Of a DNA stretch of 64,000 nt, positions 38,701 to 64,000 are shown one piece after another. Where the stretch lies: assembly GCF_046630445.1 (NCBI RefSeq), contig NC_092336.1, positions 507,333,001 through 507,397,000 on the forward strand. The letters run 5' to 3'. Under the pieces are notes generated by a model. It ran no database searches, had not been told where the DNA came from, and saw nothing but the letters and a program-made list of their open reading frames with translations. Within the stretch, counting starts at the first letter, position 1. Each line of letters opens with the position of its first letter. The DNA comes from Rutidosis leptorrhynchoides. Taxonomy: Eukaryota; Streptophyta; Magnoliopsida; Asterales; Asteraceae. The position numbers and the translations under genes were made by a program.

Positions 38701-39510
38701 CTCGACATGAGCACCGCGTATCACCCCCAGACCGACGGTCAGAGCGAACGAATGATTTAGACTTTGGAGGACATGTTGCGTGCCTGTGTTATTGACTTCG
38801 GAAAGTCTTGGGAAAGGCATCTGCCGCTAGCCGAATTCTCTTACAACAACAGTTATCATTCGAGTATTAAAGCCGCTCCTTTTGAAGTGTTGTATGGCCG
38901 CAAGTGCCGTTCTCCTATTTTTTGGGCCGAGTTAGGCGAAGTGCAAATCACCGGACCCGAGATAGTCCATGAAACGACGGAGAATATTTCTCAGATTCAG
39001 GCGAGACATAAGATGGCCCGCGATCGCCAAAAGAGTTATGCTGATCTTAAACGTAAAGACTTCGAATTCAACGTGAGTGACCGAGTAATGTTGAAGGTCG
39101 CACCTTGGAAAGGTGTAATTCGTTTTGGAAAGCGCGAAAAGTTAAACCCACGATATATCGGTCCTTTTGAAATTTTGGAACGTGTTGGACCCGTTGCTTA
39201 TCGTCTGGATCTTCCGACTCAGTTGAGTGCTGTTCATCCTACCTTCCATGTATCAAATTTGAAGAAGTGTCTTGCTCCACCGGAACTTGTCATACCATTG
39301 GAAGAACTTACGATTGATGACAAACTCCACTTCGTGGAAGAGCCTGTCGAAATTATGGACCGTGAGGTCAAAACCTTGAAATGCAATAAGATTCCAATTG
39401 TCCGAGTTCGATGGAATGCCAAGCGTGGACCTGAGTTTACCTGGGAACGAGAGGATCAAATGATGCAGAAGTATCCTCACCTTTTCCCGACTCCATCACC
39501 ATCAGCTTAA
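32703..39510 (+). pseudogene. Chromovirus gag-pol, split by a solo LTR and four in-frame stops
   Basis: Gag begins MVNGRAAPTAAQ (32703) and has a retrotransposon gag core (LTWWNTLAQAMG, FWELKVGGNDL). At 33327 it is cut by a solo LTR and resumes in the same frame at 35720. Then come two zinc knuckles (CEKCKRTGHIGKNC and CYECGQQGHLRNEC), protease (LFDTGADRSYV), RT ([21 protein letters not shown]), RNase H ([10 protein letters not shown]), integrase (HHCC ending [11 protein letters not shown]; the DDE set in [16 protein letters not shown] and [11 protein letters not shown]), GPY/F and a chromodomain ([11 protein letters not shown]), ending at 39510. Stops: TAA 36865, TGA 37312, TAG 37612, TAG 38758. 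The frame is otherwise unbroken. RT motif A reads [10 protein letters not shown], with the usual Gly changed to Ser. Confidence 0.96.
33323..35719. mobile_element. Solo LTR inserted in chromovirus gag, TSD GGCGC
   Basis: 33328-35714 (2387 bp) starts TGATATTGCTC and ends GCAACATCA, with GGCGC repeated on both sides (33323-33327, 35715-35719). It has no internal domain and no second repeat, so it is read as a solo LTR left by LTR-LTR recombination. A CTCCCTGTGGAACGA motif near the right end resembles LTRs of the Athila/Tat group, which is a tentative placement. It contains clustered ACACGAATCGTGT and TACGCGAAACGCGTA palindromes (33640-33725, 34850-34985). The strand is uncertain. Confidence 0.85.
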
Positions 39511-39545
39511 ATTTCGGGACGAAATTTCCAATAACAGGTGGGTAA

Positions 39546-42341
<2,796 letters not shown>

Positions 42342-42346
42342 CAACG

Positions 42347-45300
42347 TATTCTGTTTGCGACTTTCCGGATGCTTAATTGTAGTCTTGTTCGGGTTCAATT
42401 CACATTCCATTCCATATGGGAGCTCTAATGGCCAAACGTGAATTTTGGGTCGCCAAGATTTATTCACAGGGAACTTTAATACTTTATTTTCATGAATGCA
42501 ATGCACATAGTTCTGATGCATAAATATGTAGATGTGATTAGTTATATAATAAAGGGTCATGCGTATTTTTATTTTTTTTTGCTCATAATAGTATAACATG
42601 GCCAGTTTATATTAAATGCCTATTTGCGCGGTCATTCGCGCGGTTCATTACGTGGTACTTTGTAAGTTCCTATTGCTTTACAGTTTTAGACTGTAGTATT
42701 TCTATTCAAATTTCATACGCGTTCATCGCCCCTAAAAGTGGCCGATGTCAACTTTTTGTTGAATTTTAATACCACTAAATACCTTAGTAGTATTGAAATG
42801 GGGGCTAGCATGGTGCTAGATTAGCAGTGGGAAAGACGTATTCCATTGTCATGTGTAGTCGTACAACTTATTTTGGGTGGGCCCGTTTGCACAATATGTG
42901 TTCTTAAGAATATCTCTCCTTTGGGAGGAGCGTCATTATGCCTCTGGATAACACCGGGCCACTCCCGTTTCATGTTTCGTTGTGTCTTCATTGACTATAC
43001 TAGTTTGTCGGAACTGACTCACTTCATTACCTTCTTTATGATGAGGGCGTAGACTTATGACGCAAATATTCTGCAACACGCTTCAACAATACACGGTATC
43101 TTTCCATACTACTTTACGCGTTGAGTGTCATTCATGGCATTAATCCCGCATAGCACCATTCACACTTCTCGTGGTTCTATTGTACATTTTAGTTTGTTCA
43201 TGCTTAGAGCAACTTTACATTGCGCCATGGCGGCTCCGCATAAGCCCATGGCCGCAGTTATGTTCGTACTTCGTGCACATTGCACCATGGCGGCTCCGCA
43301 TAAGCCCATGGCCACAGTTATATTCATACTTCGCGCACATTGCACCATGGCAGCTTCGCATAAGCCCATGGTTGCGGGTTAGGTGTCGTGTACGTTGCAC
43401 AGTTCATTGAACGGTTATTTGTGCACCAATGCGGTCTTTTTAGCAGTCCTACGGACACCCTTTTGAGTGCAATTCTTTGCACGATGCTTCACGCGGTTCT
43501 TTTCAATAAAAAATTGTTTCGAATGCATTTTTGTATCGCCCTTGAAGGCGGTGTAAGCTTAATGATGGATTTCAACACCACTAGATACTTAGTAGTATTG
43601 AAGTGGGGGCTACCAGGATATATGGCTTAAACTGATTGGTTCCTTTGGCGACGACTTCAATCCGAAAATACTTTTACGCATTTAATATTGTGCCATGGCG
43701 GCTCCGCGTAAGGCCATGGTCACAAGATTATTTGTGCGTTGCGCAACACTTTTCATGTGTTGTGCGCACTTTGCTTTTTGCCATGGCAGCTCTGCGTAAG
43801 CCCATGGCTACATTTCGTTTGTGCATTGCGCACGTTGCTTAAAACCATGGTGGCTTTGCATAATTCCATGGTTGCACCTCATTTGGCATGCGACGACATT
43901 AAAGAGGTAATACATAGCTAGTTGGACTTGATCACCCAAATTATTAGCTTATGTCCTTTACAACCACGATACACCTCTTCTTAATATAGCTTCTTGCCTA
44001 CTTCCTTGCCTACAATTGTCTTCATGATTGCCTACTTCCTATACGGGTTTTTTCCGGTTTGTTACATGGTTGCAATCATTCGACGGAGGACGCAATATTA
44101 CGTAGATCATACTCTATCGAATCGATAGTCGAGTTACGTAAACCATCATCATCATCATCATTCGTGGATAAGGTTAACAGGTCAGTCTCTTGCGACGGTA
44201 ACCTACAACCTTCACGGGGCCATCGATCGACGAACGTTATCGATGGTAGACTTAACATTTGACCACCCCATCGATATCATCATATCGATCTGGGTTATTC
44301 ACGGTATCCGGACCGGAGAGTTAAATCCCAAGATCCTTAAACCCCATATTACTCACAATCCCGCTAGGATTGTATACGGTTTACGAAATGAAGAATGGAA
44401 TCTTGTTGTCCACAAAATTCTAGTGTTCATGGCAAGTTTTAGCTCGTCGCGGATATGATAACTTTCAAATGCCAATAAATCTCTCGCACATATTTTATCA
44501 ATAGTTTATTGTGTGGTTCCTGCCTACTTAAGGGGTGTCCTCTAGCCCCCGCGCAGCAGAAGCCTGTTTGGTTACAAGGCTAGAATATAACGGCAGGTGA
44601 AGGGAATTGAGTTTCCCCTAGCCAAGTGCCACGCAGACTAGAAGGCTGCCAAGTCGACTTAAAATACGAGCATTGGTTTGCTTGTGCATATTAAATCATC
44701 CTAAGTATTGGATTACTTAGGCAAACTCTTAAGTATAAAAACATTGGTTTGTTTTTAGTTAGCATTGCCTTACCACACAACTAAGTGCACCCCTAGTACG
44801 TGACAGAGCAAGTGATGCTGTAACTTATGAGTATAAACTTTTTTCGTGCAGACTCGCACACGGGCTTTTTGTTAAAATATTGGTTTATTTTACGCAGCGC
44901 CCGAAATTGTGCATAAGTTTTGGTTAACTTATGCGCACATTGTGTGAAGTGTCTTAATTCGCGATGATAGGCAATTACAATTAAAAGCATAAATGTCCAT
45001 GATTACGCTGCGTAAGCGCATGGTTACTTGATACCCCTCACAAATATGTGGTAGGGATGCCTCAATATGACTCTGAAATCGGACTTCGTGAGTCTTATAT
45101 GCCTTGTATACAACTACAAGTTTCGATCAACTAGTTGTTTCAGGATGTTATTTTGACGTGGTCTTATTTATAGTTCGCCATGATATGTTTTCACATTTCA
45201 TACCAAACTGGGGGAGTGATGGTATACTATCAGTATCCCTTCAGTTTGGTTTTTGCTACATCGCTGCTTTTTGCATTGCGGATGGTAGTGGAAGTTAGCA

Positions 45301-45646
45301 TGCTCACATCGCTGCATTGCGTTAAGCGCAAGGATGCATCGCGAGTAGTTGTGGTTAACATGCATGCGTCACATTTGGTCGTATCACGCATGATTGCAAT
45401 GCACGGGGCTGTGTCACGCATACTTATGACGTGTAGGCCGTACTGTGTCGGGTTCCACCCTACGGATCCCCGCTCACCTCATGACTGCATGGCATGCGGA
45501 ATTATTACATCGTATCATCACATTACTATGTGGATTCGAAATGCATTTGACTTCGTAGTCGGCGCAGGTTATGTAATGAGTTATTTGCTGTGGCATATTT
45601 GTAACTTCAATATGACATTAATATGTCACACCGAACTTGAGGGACT
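42347..45646 (+). repeat. Right interior of LARD-like element: hairpin modules and duplicated block
   Basis: Non-coding continuation of the outer element. Three head-to-tail copies of a roughly 60-bp module (CCATGGCGGCTCCGC, then TAAGCCCATGG) lie at 43217-43380, and looser copies lie at 43690-43720, 43780-43812 and 43845-43880. A separate block with ACCACTAAATACCTTAGTAG (42770-42812) recurs, diverged, at 43572-43614. CATCATCATCATCATTCG lies near 44150. A purine tract ACTGGGGGAG at 45208-45216 is followed by TGATGG and could be a polypurine tract. Confidence 0.7.
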
Positions 45647-46003
45647 TGATGATGTGCGGAGCCCATGTAATTGGGCTTGGTCCATGGGCCGCGGTCAAGT
45701 CTTCCTCCTAAACCCTAATTTCCTCTTATAAATAGAGGGGTAATCTAAGCAATTAGGGCACCCAATCGGGACACATTCTCACTAGGGTTTTTACCTACCA
45801 CTCTTGGTAGGGTTTTTCCCTTCGCCGCCAATCAGAGCGCCGTCCATCGACCGGCGGTCAGCCCTTAGCCACCCTCCCGAGATCATCATCTCGGCTAGGG
45901 TTATCACGGTAACCGGACCGGAGGTTAACGCCGCTGAACTAATAAAACCCTCCTCTATTGCACTCAAGCGTGTTTCTATCCTAGGCGATAATATGCTTAA
46001 TCA
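45647..46003 (+). repeat. Right LTR of outer LARD-like element
   Basis: 357 bp, start TGATGATGTGCGGAGCCCA, end GCTTAATCA. It is followed by ATAAT, the same five bases that precede the left LTR. It lacks the short CGGGCCGAG segment present near the start of the left copy. Confidence 0.92.
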
Positions 46004-46079
46004 ATAATGGAATTTGATTTCTGAATTTCATTCTTAATTCTTATGATGGGGTGGGGTTGGGGGGGTGGTGGTGGTGTTA

Positions 46080-47342
46080 AATGTCGGGTCTTTAAATGAG
46101 AAAAATCAGGCACTTTTGGGTAAATGGTGGTGAAGATTTATAACGGAAGATAACGCTTTTTAGGTCAAAATTATTAAGAGTATATGCAGGCATAATGGTA
46201 GTCTTGGGGAGGATATTCTGACCAATACAAAGTTAAGAGGAACAACATGGGGAAGCATCATTGATTCGGGTCAGAAACTTAATAGGATTGGTTTTGATTT
46301 TAAATCATTGTTCAAAAGGATAATCGGGAATGGAGGAAACATTAAATTTTGGGACGATATTTGGATTGGAGATTTGCCTCTTAAAAGCAGGTTTGCAAGG
46401 TTATACGCACTTGAATCTAACAAAGAAGCATGGGTCAAAGATCGAATAAAATGGTCAGGTTCGGGTTGGGATACTATGTGGGTTTGGAGCAGAAACTGCA
46501 TGGAAAGATCCGAGGCTGAACTAGACGATCTGAATGCTGAGATTTCCACTTTTCGACCTCCTTCTGGATCAAGGGATGGCTGGATATGGGCTTTAGACAA
46601 TCGAGGCATATTCACTACAAAAGCACTTCATTTATTAATTGATAGCCAAAGCTTACATTCAGGAAACTCGGGGATATCTACTATCCAAATAAAATTGGTA
46701 TCTTTGTTTGGAGATCCAAATTACGTAGGCTACCGGTTCGGGTTGAATTGAACAATCATGGGATCGACTTGGGTACAATTTGGTGCCCTACTTGTGATGA
46801 TGATCTTGAGTCTATTAATAATGCTTTAATTTTTTTGTAAGCATGCTCGGGGAGTTTGGGATAAAGTATACAAGTGGTGGGGAATTCCTAATTTTAACAT
46901 CTGGAGCATTGAAGATCTTTTCTGTGGGAAAAATGGGAACAATTATTCGAGTTTTGGACTAAAATTGTGGCAAGCAATCGAGTGGATCACCGGTTTTTAC
47001 ATTTGGAAAAATCGTAATCAAAAGGTGTTCAACAGCAAATGGTGGAGCGGTTCGATGGTACTCAATGAAATCCAAATAAAGAGCTTCTAGTGGATCTCAA
47101 GTCGTTCACGCAATGCAAAAATTGATTGGCTCTCTTGGTTTACGGCTCCTAATTCGTGCATATAACTGTACATATATTCTTTCTTAGTCATTTGCATACT
47201 GTTTTCAGGTCTTAGGTTAGTTCTGTACATTGTTTTTATAGTTGCATACAGACCCAAAGGGCCTTCAGTTGTATATTTGTAGCAGTACTTTTGTATCCTT
47301 TTTTTTTCTTTAATAAAGTTTGCTGCTTTTCAAGAAAAAAAA
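46080..47342 (+). mobile_element. Decayed LINE 3' region (RT end and zf-RVT)
   Basis: The broken frame begins with the region that in L1-type plant LINEs reads ALLGKWWWRF (here ALLGKWW then a stop). It continues through FKRIIGNGGNIKFWDDIW (46308 on), DGWIWALDNRGIFTTKA and, in another frame, CPTCDDD and WQAIEWITGFYIWKNRN. Stops and shifts interrupt it repeatedly. It ends with AATAAAGTTTGCTGC and an A run at about 47334-47342. It is the same general family as the minus-strand copy at 24016-24890 but clearly diverged. Confidence 0.88.
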
Positions 47343-47613
47343 TTGTTTTAAAATTTAACCTTAAACCCGACCCCATATTTGTATAATACATTTTGTTTAA
47401 CTTCTTATGTTATTTAAACCGGCCATGAAACCAAATGTAGAAAAAAAATATAATAACAATAACAAGCATAATCATTATAACCGCAAATATTTTGAAACAA
47501 AAATCCTTTCAAATGGCAAAAATGTACAATAGCTAATCCAATAACTAAATTTAATATGCTCATTTAAATTTAAACGGTCAGATAAGTCGAACTACTAGTC
47601 ATCATAACGCATT
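47343..47613. other. Spacer downstream of LBD gene
   Basis: AT-rich and probably includes the 3' untranslated region of the LBD gene (minus strand). No other signal is recognised. Confidence 0.5.
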
Positions 47614-57284
<9,671 letters not shown>

Positions 57285-57944
57285 TTTTCGATAATTAGGG
57301 TTTTTTGTGTATAGAGATAGATTATAAGAATAATTTAGTGTTTGGTGTCTTGTTTAAGAGAAATAAAAGGGGATTTTAATAAGAAAATGAAAACTTTGAA
57401 GGCAAGCTAGAAAGTAAACCACAAATTAGACAGTTTGCGTGAAGCAAGCATGACATATAGCCAGTTGCTTAACCTTCATCATCTTGTGAACTTTGATGTA
57501 TAACTCGTGTTTTTTCTTCTCTCTAGATGTCTTGTTCTCGATCTCTATATTTTATATATGACTATGACTACCTGTAAATTGAATATTTATATTAATATAT
57601 TTATCCTTTTGATGATGAATAATTTGATATATATGCATATCCAATACTGCTTTATAACTAAAGATGTATTAAAAGTTTTTTCACTAATTGTCACAAAATT
57701 TGATACAATATTACAATCTCCATCCTATACTTTCAATTTTACAAATAGTAGTCCTCAATCTATATTTGAGTTAGCTAATGGCTTCGCTCATATGTTTGCG
57801 TTGCCGTGTTTCGCAGTTGGCTATGATGTATCACGATATATCTACTAGTGATGTTATGTGTATGTGTGTGCCTACGCATTCAATATTTTATGAACGTGAA
57901 CATGTAGTGTACATACAAATTACGACAAAAGACCATATGTAATT

Positions 57945-57982
<38 letters not shown>

Positions 57983-58410
57983 TTTTGATAGATCATATCG
58001 TCATTACATTTTGGTCTGTTAAACACACAATGCTTATTAAAATAGTCAGCTATTGCTTGTGTTTGGTAAAACTAACTTGTAGGTGAAGTTAGAAACGAAA
58101 CATATGGCTGAAGTTGAAAACTTATAGTTAAATTCTATTCTGGTATATTATAAGCAACAAATGCTTATCTTTTGTAGCTGTTTGTTTAAACGTTTTATAG
58201 TAGAAAACTAGTTACACTTTAAACATGTGAATTGACGTGAAAAGAAAAATAATAGGTTTTCTCTCTAGTGGGGATACTATTTCTCTCTTGCATGTCCATA
58301 GAGATTGAAGAGATTTGATCACATAAGAAGTATTTATGTAATTAATCATTTAATAAAATCATTATTATCTTAAAGTCTTTAAAAAATATTTAATTTATTT
58401 GAAATATTTA
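57285..58410. promoter_or_regulatory. Upstream region of LBD gene
   Basis: The leader just upstream of the ATG (minus strand) reads CAAAAAACCCTAATTATCG. Further upstream it is AT-rich with a (TA)n tract at 57949-57979. I can support no specific regulatory site, and no protein-like frame is present. Confidence 0.4.
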
Positions 58411-58413
58411 ATT

Positions 58414-58698
58414 AAAGCATAAGGTGTTCGTAGTTCATTTTCGGTGTCCATTTCAAGGTTTAAAATGAGCTTTATAATTAATTAAAGTGAAGTGTTTTTC
58501 GGTGTTCATTTCAAAATCGAATATGACGTGAGTCAATAAGAAAATAAAATAATTTAAAAACAAAACAAAAAAACTAGAAACCACCGTCAGTTTAGGGATG
58601 ATGAGAGGGGGACGGTGGTATTGACTCGAGGGCGGTATCCATTTCAAGGAAGCGTTGGTGGTGGATGGTGGAATTGACTCCGGACACCGTATGCTCTA
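58414..58698. mobile_element. MITE with AGCATAAGGTGTTCG ends
   Basis: The left end AGCATAAGGTGTTCG and the reverse complement of the right end AGCATACGGTGTCCG match over about 15 bp. The interior has repeated TCCATTTCAAGG/TTCATTTCAAAA words. About 285 bp, non-coding. Confidence 0.6.
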
Positions 58699-59915
58699 GG
58701 ATGTTAGTTCAATATATTATTCATATGTTAAGGAAAATCGTGTAAAGACGGAGGTTGTAAAGTGAAATTAAGTACCACATAATAACATACTATCACATTA
58801 TTAAACTTAATGTACAAAAAGTAACACAAAAAGAATAGAGTATAACAATTTGACATAAAAACGTGGCGATGGCATCTCTATCGATTCCTTGAAATAACTC
58901 ACACACCTTTTTTTTTCCTTCTTTTATGCAAGCAAACAACTTTATTTTTGTCATTTTAGTAGTTATGAATTTATACCGAAAAGTAATAATTTGTTACTTG
59001 TAAAATCAAGAACTCTAATTATGTATTTAATTCCCATGATCACCCGACCAAAACACGATTTCCATAAATGGTTCTTCTAACAATGCAATCCGAATATTTC
59101 TAATATTAGAAGTTGCAAAGTTTACCGATTTACTAACTCAGTCACATATGTGTATGTGTATGTATGCATCATATGTGTATGTGTATGTATGCATCATATG
59201 TGTATGTATTTAAACATCGAAGGATAGGTGATGAAATTGACCCGTGATTGTATTATATTTTTAATGTTGGAGTCGATCGTTTGAATGTCTATGTAATACT
59301 TGCTCTATATAGTAAGATAGGTAAAGTATTATTTATTCATATATAATTATATTTTTTTTTTTTTTTTTATTTTATACTACATTTTACGGAGTATATACAT
59401 TAGAAAAGTTTGTGACAATATTATATTCATGCACGTAAAGGTTTTTCGATGGCCTAATATGATTTATGAATTTTTCACCTTACCTTGGACTCATAGATTC
59501 AAATACTGACATCAATGTCTTAAATTAGTCTTAAAGAAATGCTTTAAATTAGTGTGATTTATTTAACGAATTACTTGAAAATATAGCTCAACCGTGTAAG
59601 GTTAATGGTTGTTGTAATATAAACCTTAAATATTTTTGGTTGAAAAATATTTAACTTAAATTTGTTTTTTAAAAACATGTATAAAATCGAAATTATGATC
59701 ATTTGTGGATGAGTATTCTTGTTTATACATATAAACAAGTTTCCGTTAACAGAACATGATCTCCTTTTTCTCCATTCTTTCAGAACTGGTACATAAATAG
59801 ATGTTTTTTCTACGTTGTTTACCTTAGTTACTAAGGGGTTTCGGGGAAGATCTATGTGGGGCACTTTTTGGGTGTTGGATGCTAGTTTAACCTCTTTATT
59901 AATCTCGTTCCTTAT
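58699..59915. other. Intergenic spacer
   Basis: AT-rich. A TATGTGTATGTGTATGTATGCATCA direct repeat lies at 59145-59210 and a T run near 59352-59370. I see no gene. Confidence 0.5.
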
Positions 59916-62863
<2,948 letters not shown>

Positions 62864-64000
62864 GTACCTACCCGTTAAAGAAATTTCGTCCCGAAATTTG
62901 AGTGAGGTCGTCATGGCTAACAATAAAAATGTTTTCATGACGTATATGAGTTGATAATTAGAGTTTTATCACCGTTGAATAATATGGATAACACAATCCA
63001 ATTACTCGAAGCGTATGAGGGAAGTTATCGTAAAAGAGTGAAATGAAGAATATAGATTCGTCTTAACTCTTGACATATTAACGATTGATTTTCTTAATTT
63101 AAAGAATAGAAAATCTTCATTATCTAAATAAGATTTGATTCTTCGAAATTTAAGGAAATTGGGATTTCCTTTGATTAAATGCGTAATCTGCCTCGATTGC
63201 TATGTCTGATATTTTGCTATAAATTAACCTCTTCCGTTTCATTTATTTTCACCACTCCTATAATCTTCTTTCTTATTTCATACTTACAAAAGATTTGTGA
63301 AAATGCTTCATCCAGTTCTGATTCTTGATATTTTCTTGGCTATCATATCATTCATTCTTCTTTTTCATCTGCCACCAGAGGAGGTTATTTTCTTCTACTA
63401 TTACCTTGGGGTTATATTGTTTTTCATTCTCCCGTGTCTTTATATTGCTATACGCATTGATATACACGGTTTGTAATTTTGGGGTTGTTTTCGGGCTTTA
63501 TATTTTCCATTATATTCCGGAGCTTCATGCTTTCGTTTTCTCTTCCCGACTTTAAGTCAAGCGAATAATGGTTCAAAATTCGTAGATATGGATTTTGAAA
63601 TGAACATAATTAATGTTCTAAGAAAGAAACGGTAATGGCACAATCTGACTTGTCAAATTACCAGAATACCTCGAAAAAGACCGAATCATCAAGAAAAATA
63701 TTTTCTTAATATGTTTAGAGGTTAAATAGAATGAAAGAGTTATGTAACATGGTTCATGATGAGGGTATGATCTGTGAACCTTTATCACGTTCCATTAGAA
63801 ACTCAGCATGACTTACTGTAATATAATCACGTTGATCAAGTGTCATTATATTATATTAACTCATGCTTCAATTCCCAACATTACTTCAAAACATTTATAT
63901 TTTAAACTTGAAAGTTTCAGAATTTAGAAACTAAAATAGTTTCTTTTATGGTGTAACACAGATATCGTAAAGAGAAAATTGATTTTCGATAAGAATGATT
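62864..64000 (-). mobile_element. 3' non-coding interior of the second Tekay-like element, truncated by window end
   Basis: It follows the 3' LTR on the internal side. No pol-derived frame is found in this kilobase, so it is either a long 3' spacer or a non-autonomous copy. On the opposite (plus) strand a small hydrophobic frame occurs at 63303-63461. Confidence 0.6.
63303..63461 (+). CDS. Small antisense hydrophobic ORF in retroelement spacer (doubtful)
   Basis: 52 codons starting MLHPVLILDIFLAIISF on the strand opposite to the element. One strongly hydrophobic segment (residues 5-21) is followed by PPEEV and a second hydrophobic stretch, like two short membrane helices. The next frame stays open further, so a one-base deletion may have shortened it. 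Expression is unknown. Antisense accessory frames are known from some plant LTR elements, but I cannot link this one to a family. Confidence 0.25.

Noticed and set aside
43217-43380. CRISPR-like array (three regular repeats of about 60 bp)
   Set aside because: No distinct spacers, only three degenerate copies, a plant retroelement context and no cas genes.
45180-45731. 183-codon open frame running into the right LARD LTR
   Set aside because: It crosses the LTR boundary and shows no protein-like motif; likely chance.
57507-57848. 113-codon frame upstream of LBD
   Set aside because: AT-rich, no motif and no splice or homology support.

Overview
This is a plant nuclear window. It holds two intron-containing plant genes in a large, AT-rich, transposon-packed setting. 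Several transposon signatures suggest the daisy family (Asteraceae), but that placement is an inference. Signs of a plant include Ty1-copia and Tekay/Del chromovirus retrotransposons with initiator-tRNA-Met primer sites, plant-type LINE remnants, Tourist-like MITEs, TTTAGGG-like tracts and a LOB-domain transcription factor gene.

Layout. 1-1824: AT-rich flank with one TIR element. 1825-12949 (minus): a complete 11-exon gene for a BIG2-type Sec7 ARF-GEF, 1833 aa when spliced, with every junction and frame accounted for. 12950-20897: intergenic sequence with several MITEs, a Helitron-type terminus, direct repeats and an unidentified exon-like locus on the minus strand. 20903-23292 (minus): a complete but gag-only Ty1-copia element with a GCAAA target duplication. 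24016-24890 (minus): a 5'-truncated LINE tail.

25015-46003 is a three-level transposon nest. The outer element is non-autonomous and large-retrotransposon-derivative-like (LARD-like), with about 360-bp LTRs, TSD ATAAT and a non-coding interior made of short repeated hairpin modules. A 14.1-kb Tekay-type chromovirus (28237-42341, TSD CAACG) sits inside it. A 2.4-kb solo LTR (33328-35714, TSD GGCGC) sits inside the chromovirus gag gene. The chromovirus keeps an intact extra ORF upstream of gag. Its gag-pol frame is broken by the solo LTR and by four in-frame stops, without frameshifts. 46080-47342 is a LINE remnant on the plus strand.

47614-57284 (minus): a two-exon class I LBD gene, close to LBD30/LBD18, 250 aa. 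Its 8.9-kb intron is filled with long (TA)n and (TAA)n arrays and with MITE copies bounded by the (TA)n arrays. 57285-59915: AT-rich upstream region with one MITE. 59916-64000: the 3' LTR and start of the interior of a second Tekay-like element on the minus strand, cut by the window edge.

The two cellular genes are functionally unrelated (vesicle traffic and transcription). Their proximity appears incidental. The main interest is in transposon architecture: the dated nest, palindrome-bearing non-coding elements, an intact accessory ORF with a SUMO-interacting-like motif, and TA-microsatellite-bounded MITEs inside a developmental regulator's intron.
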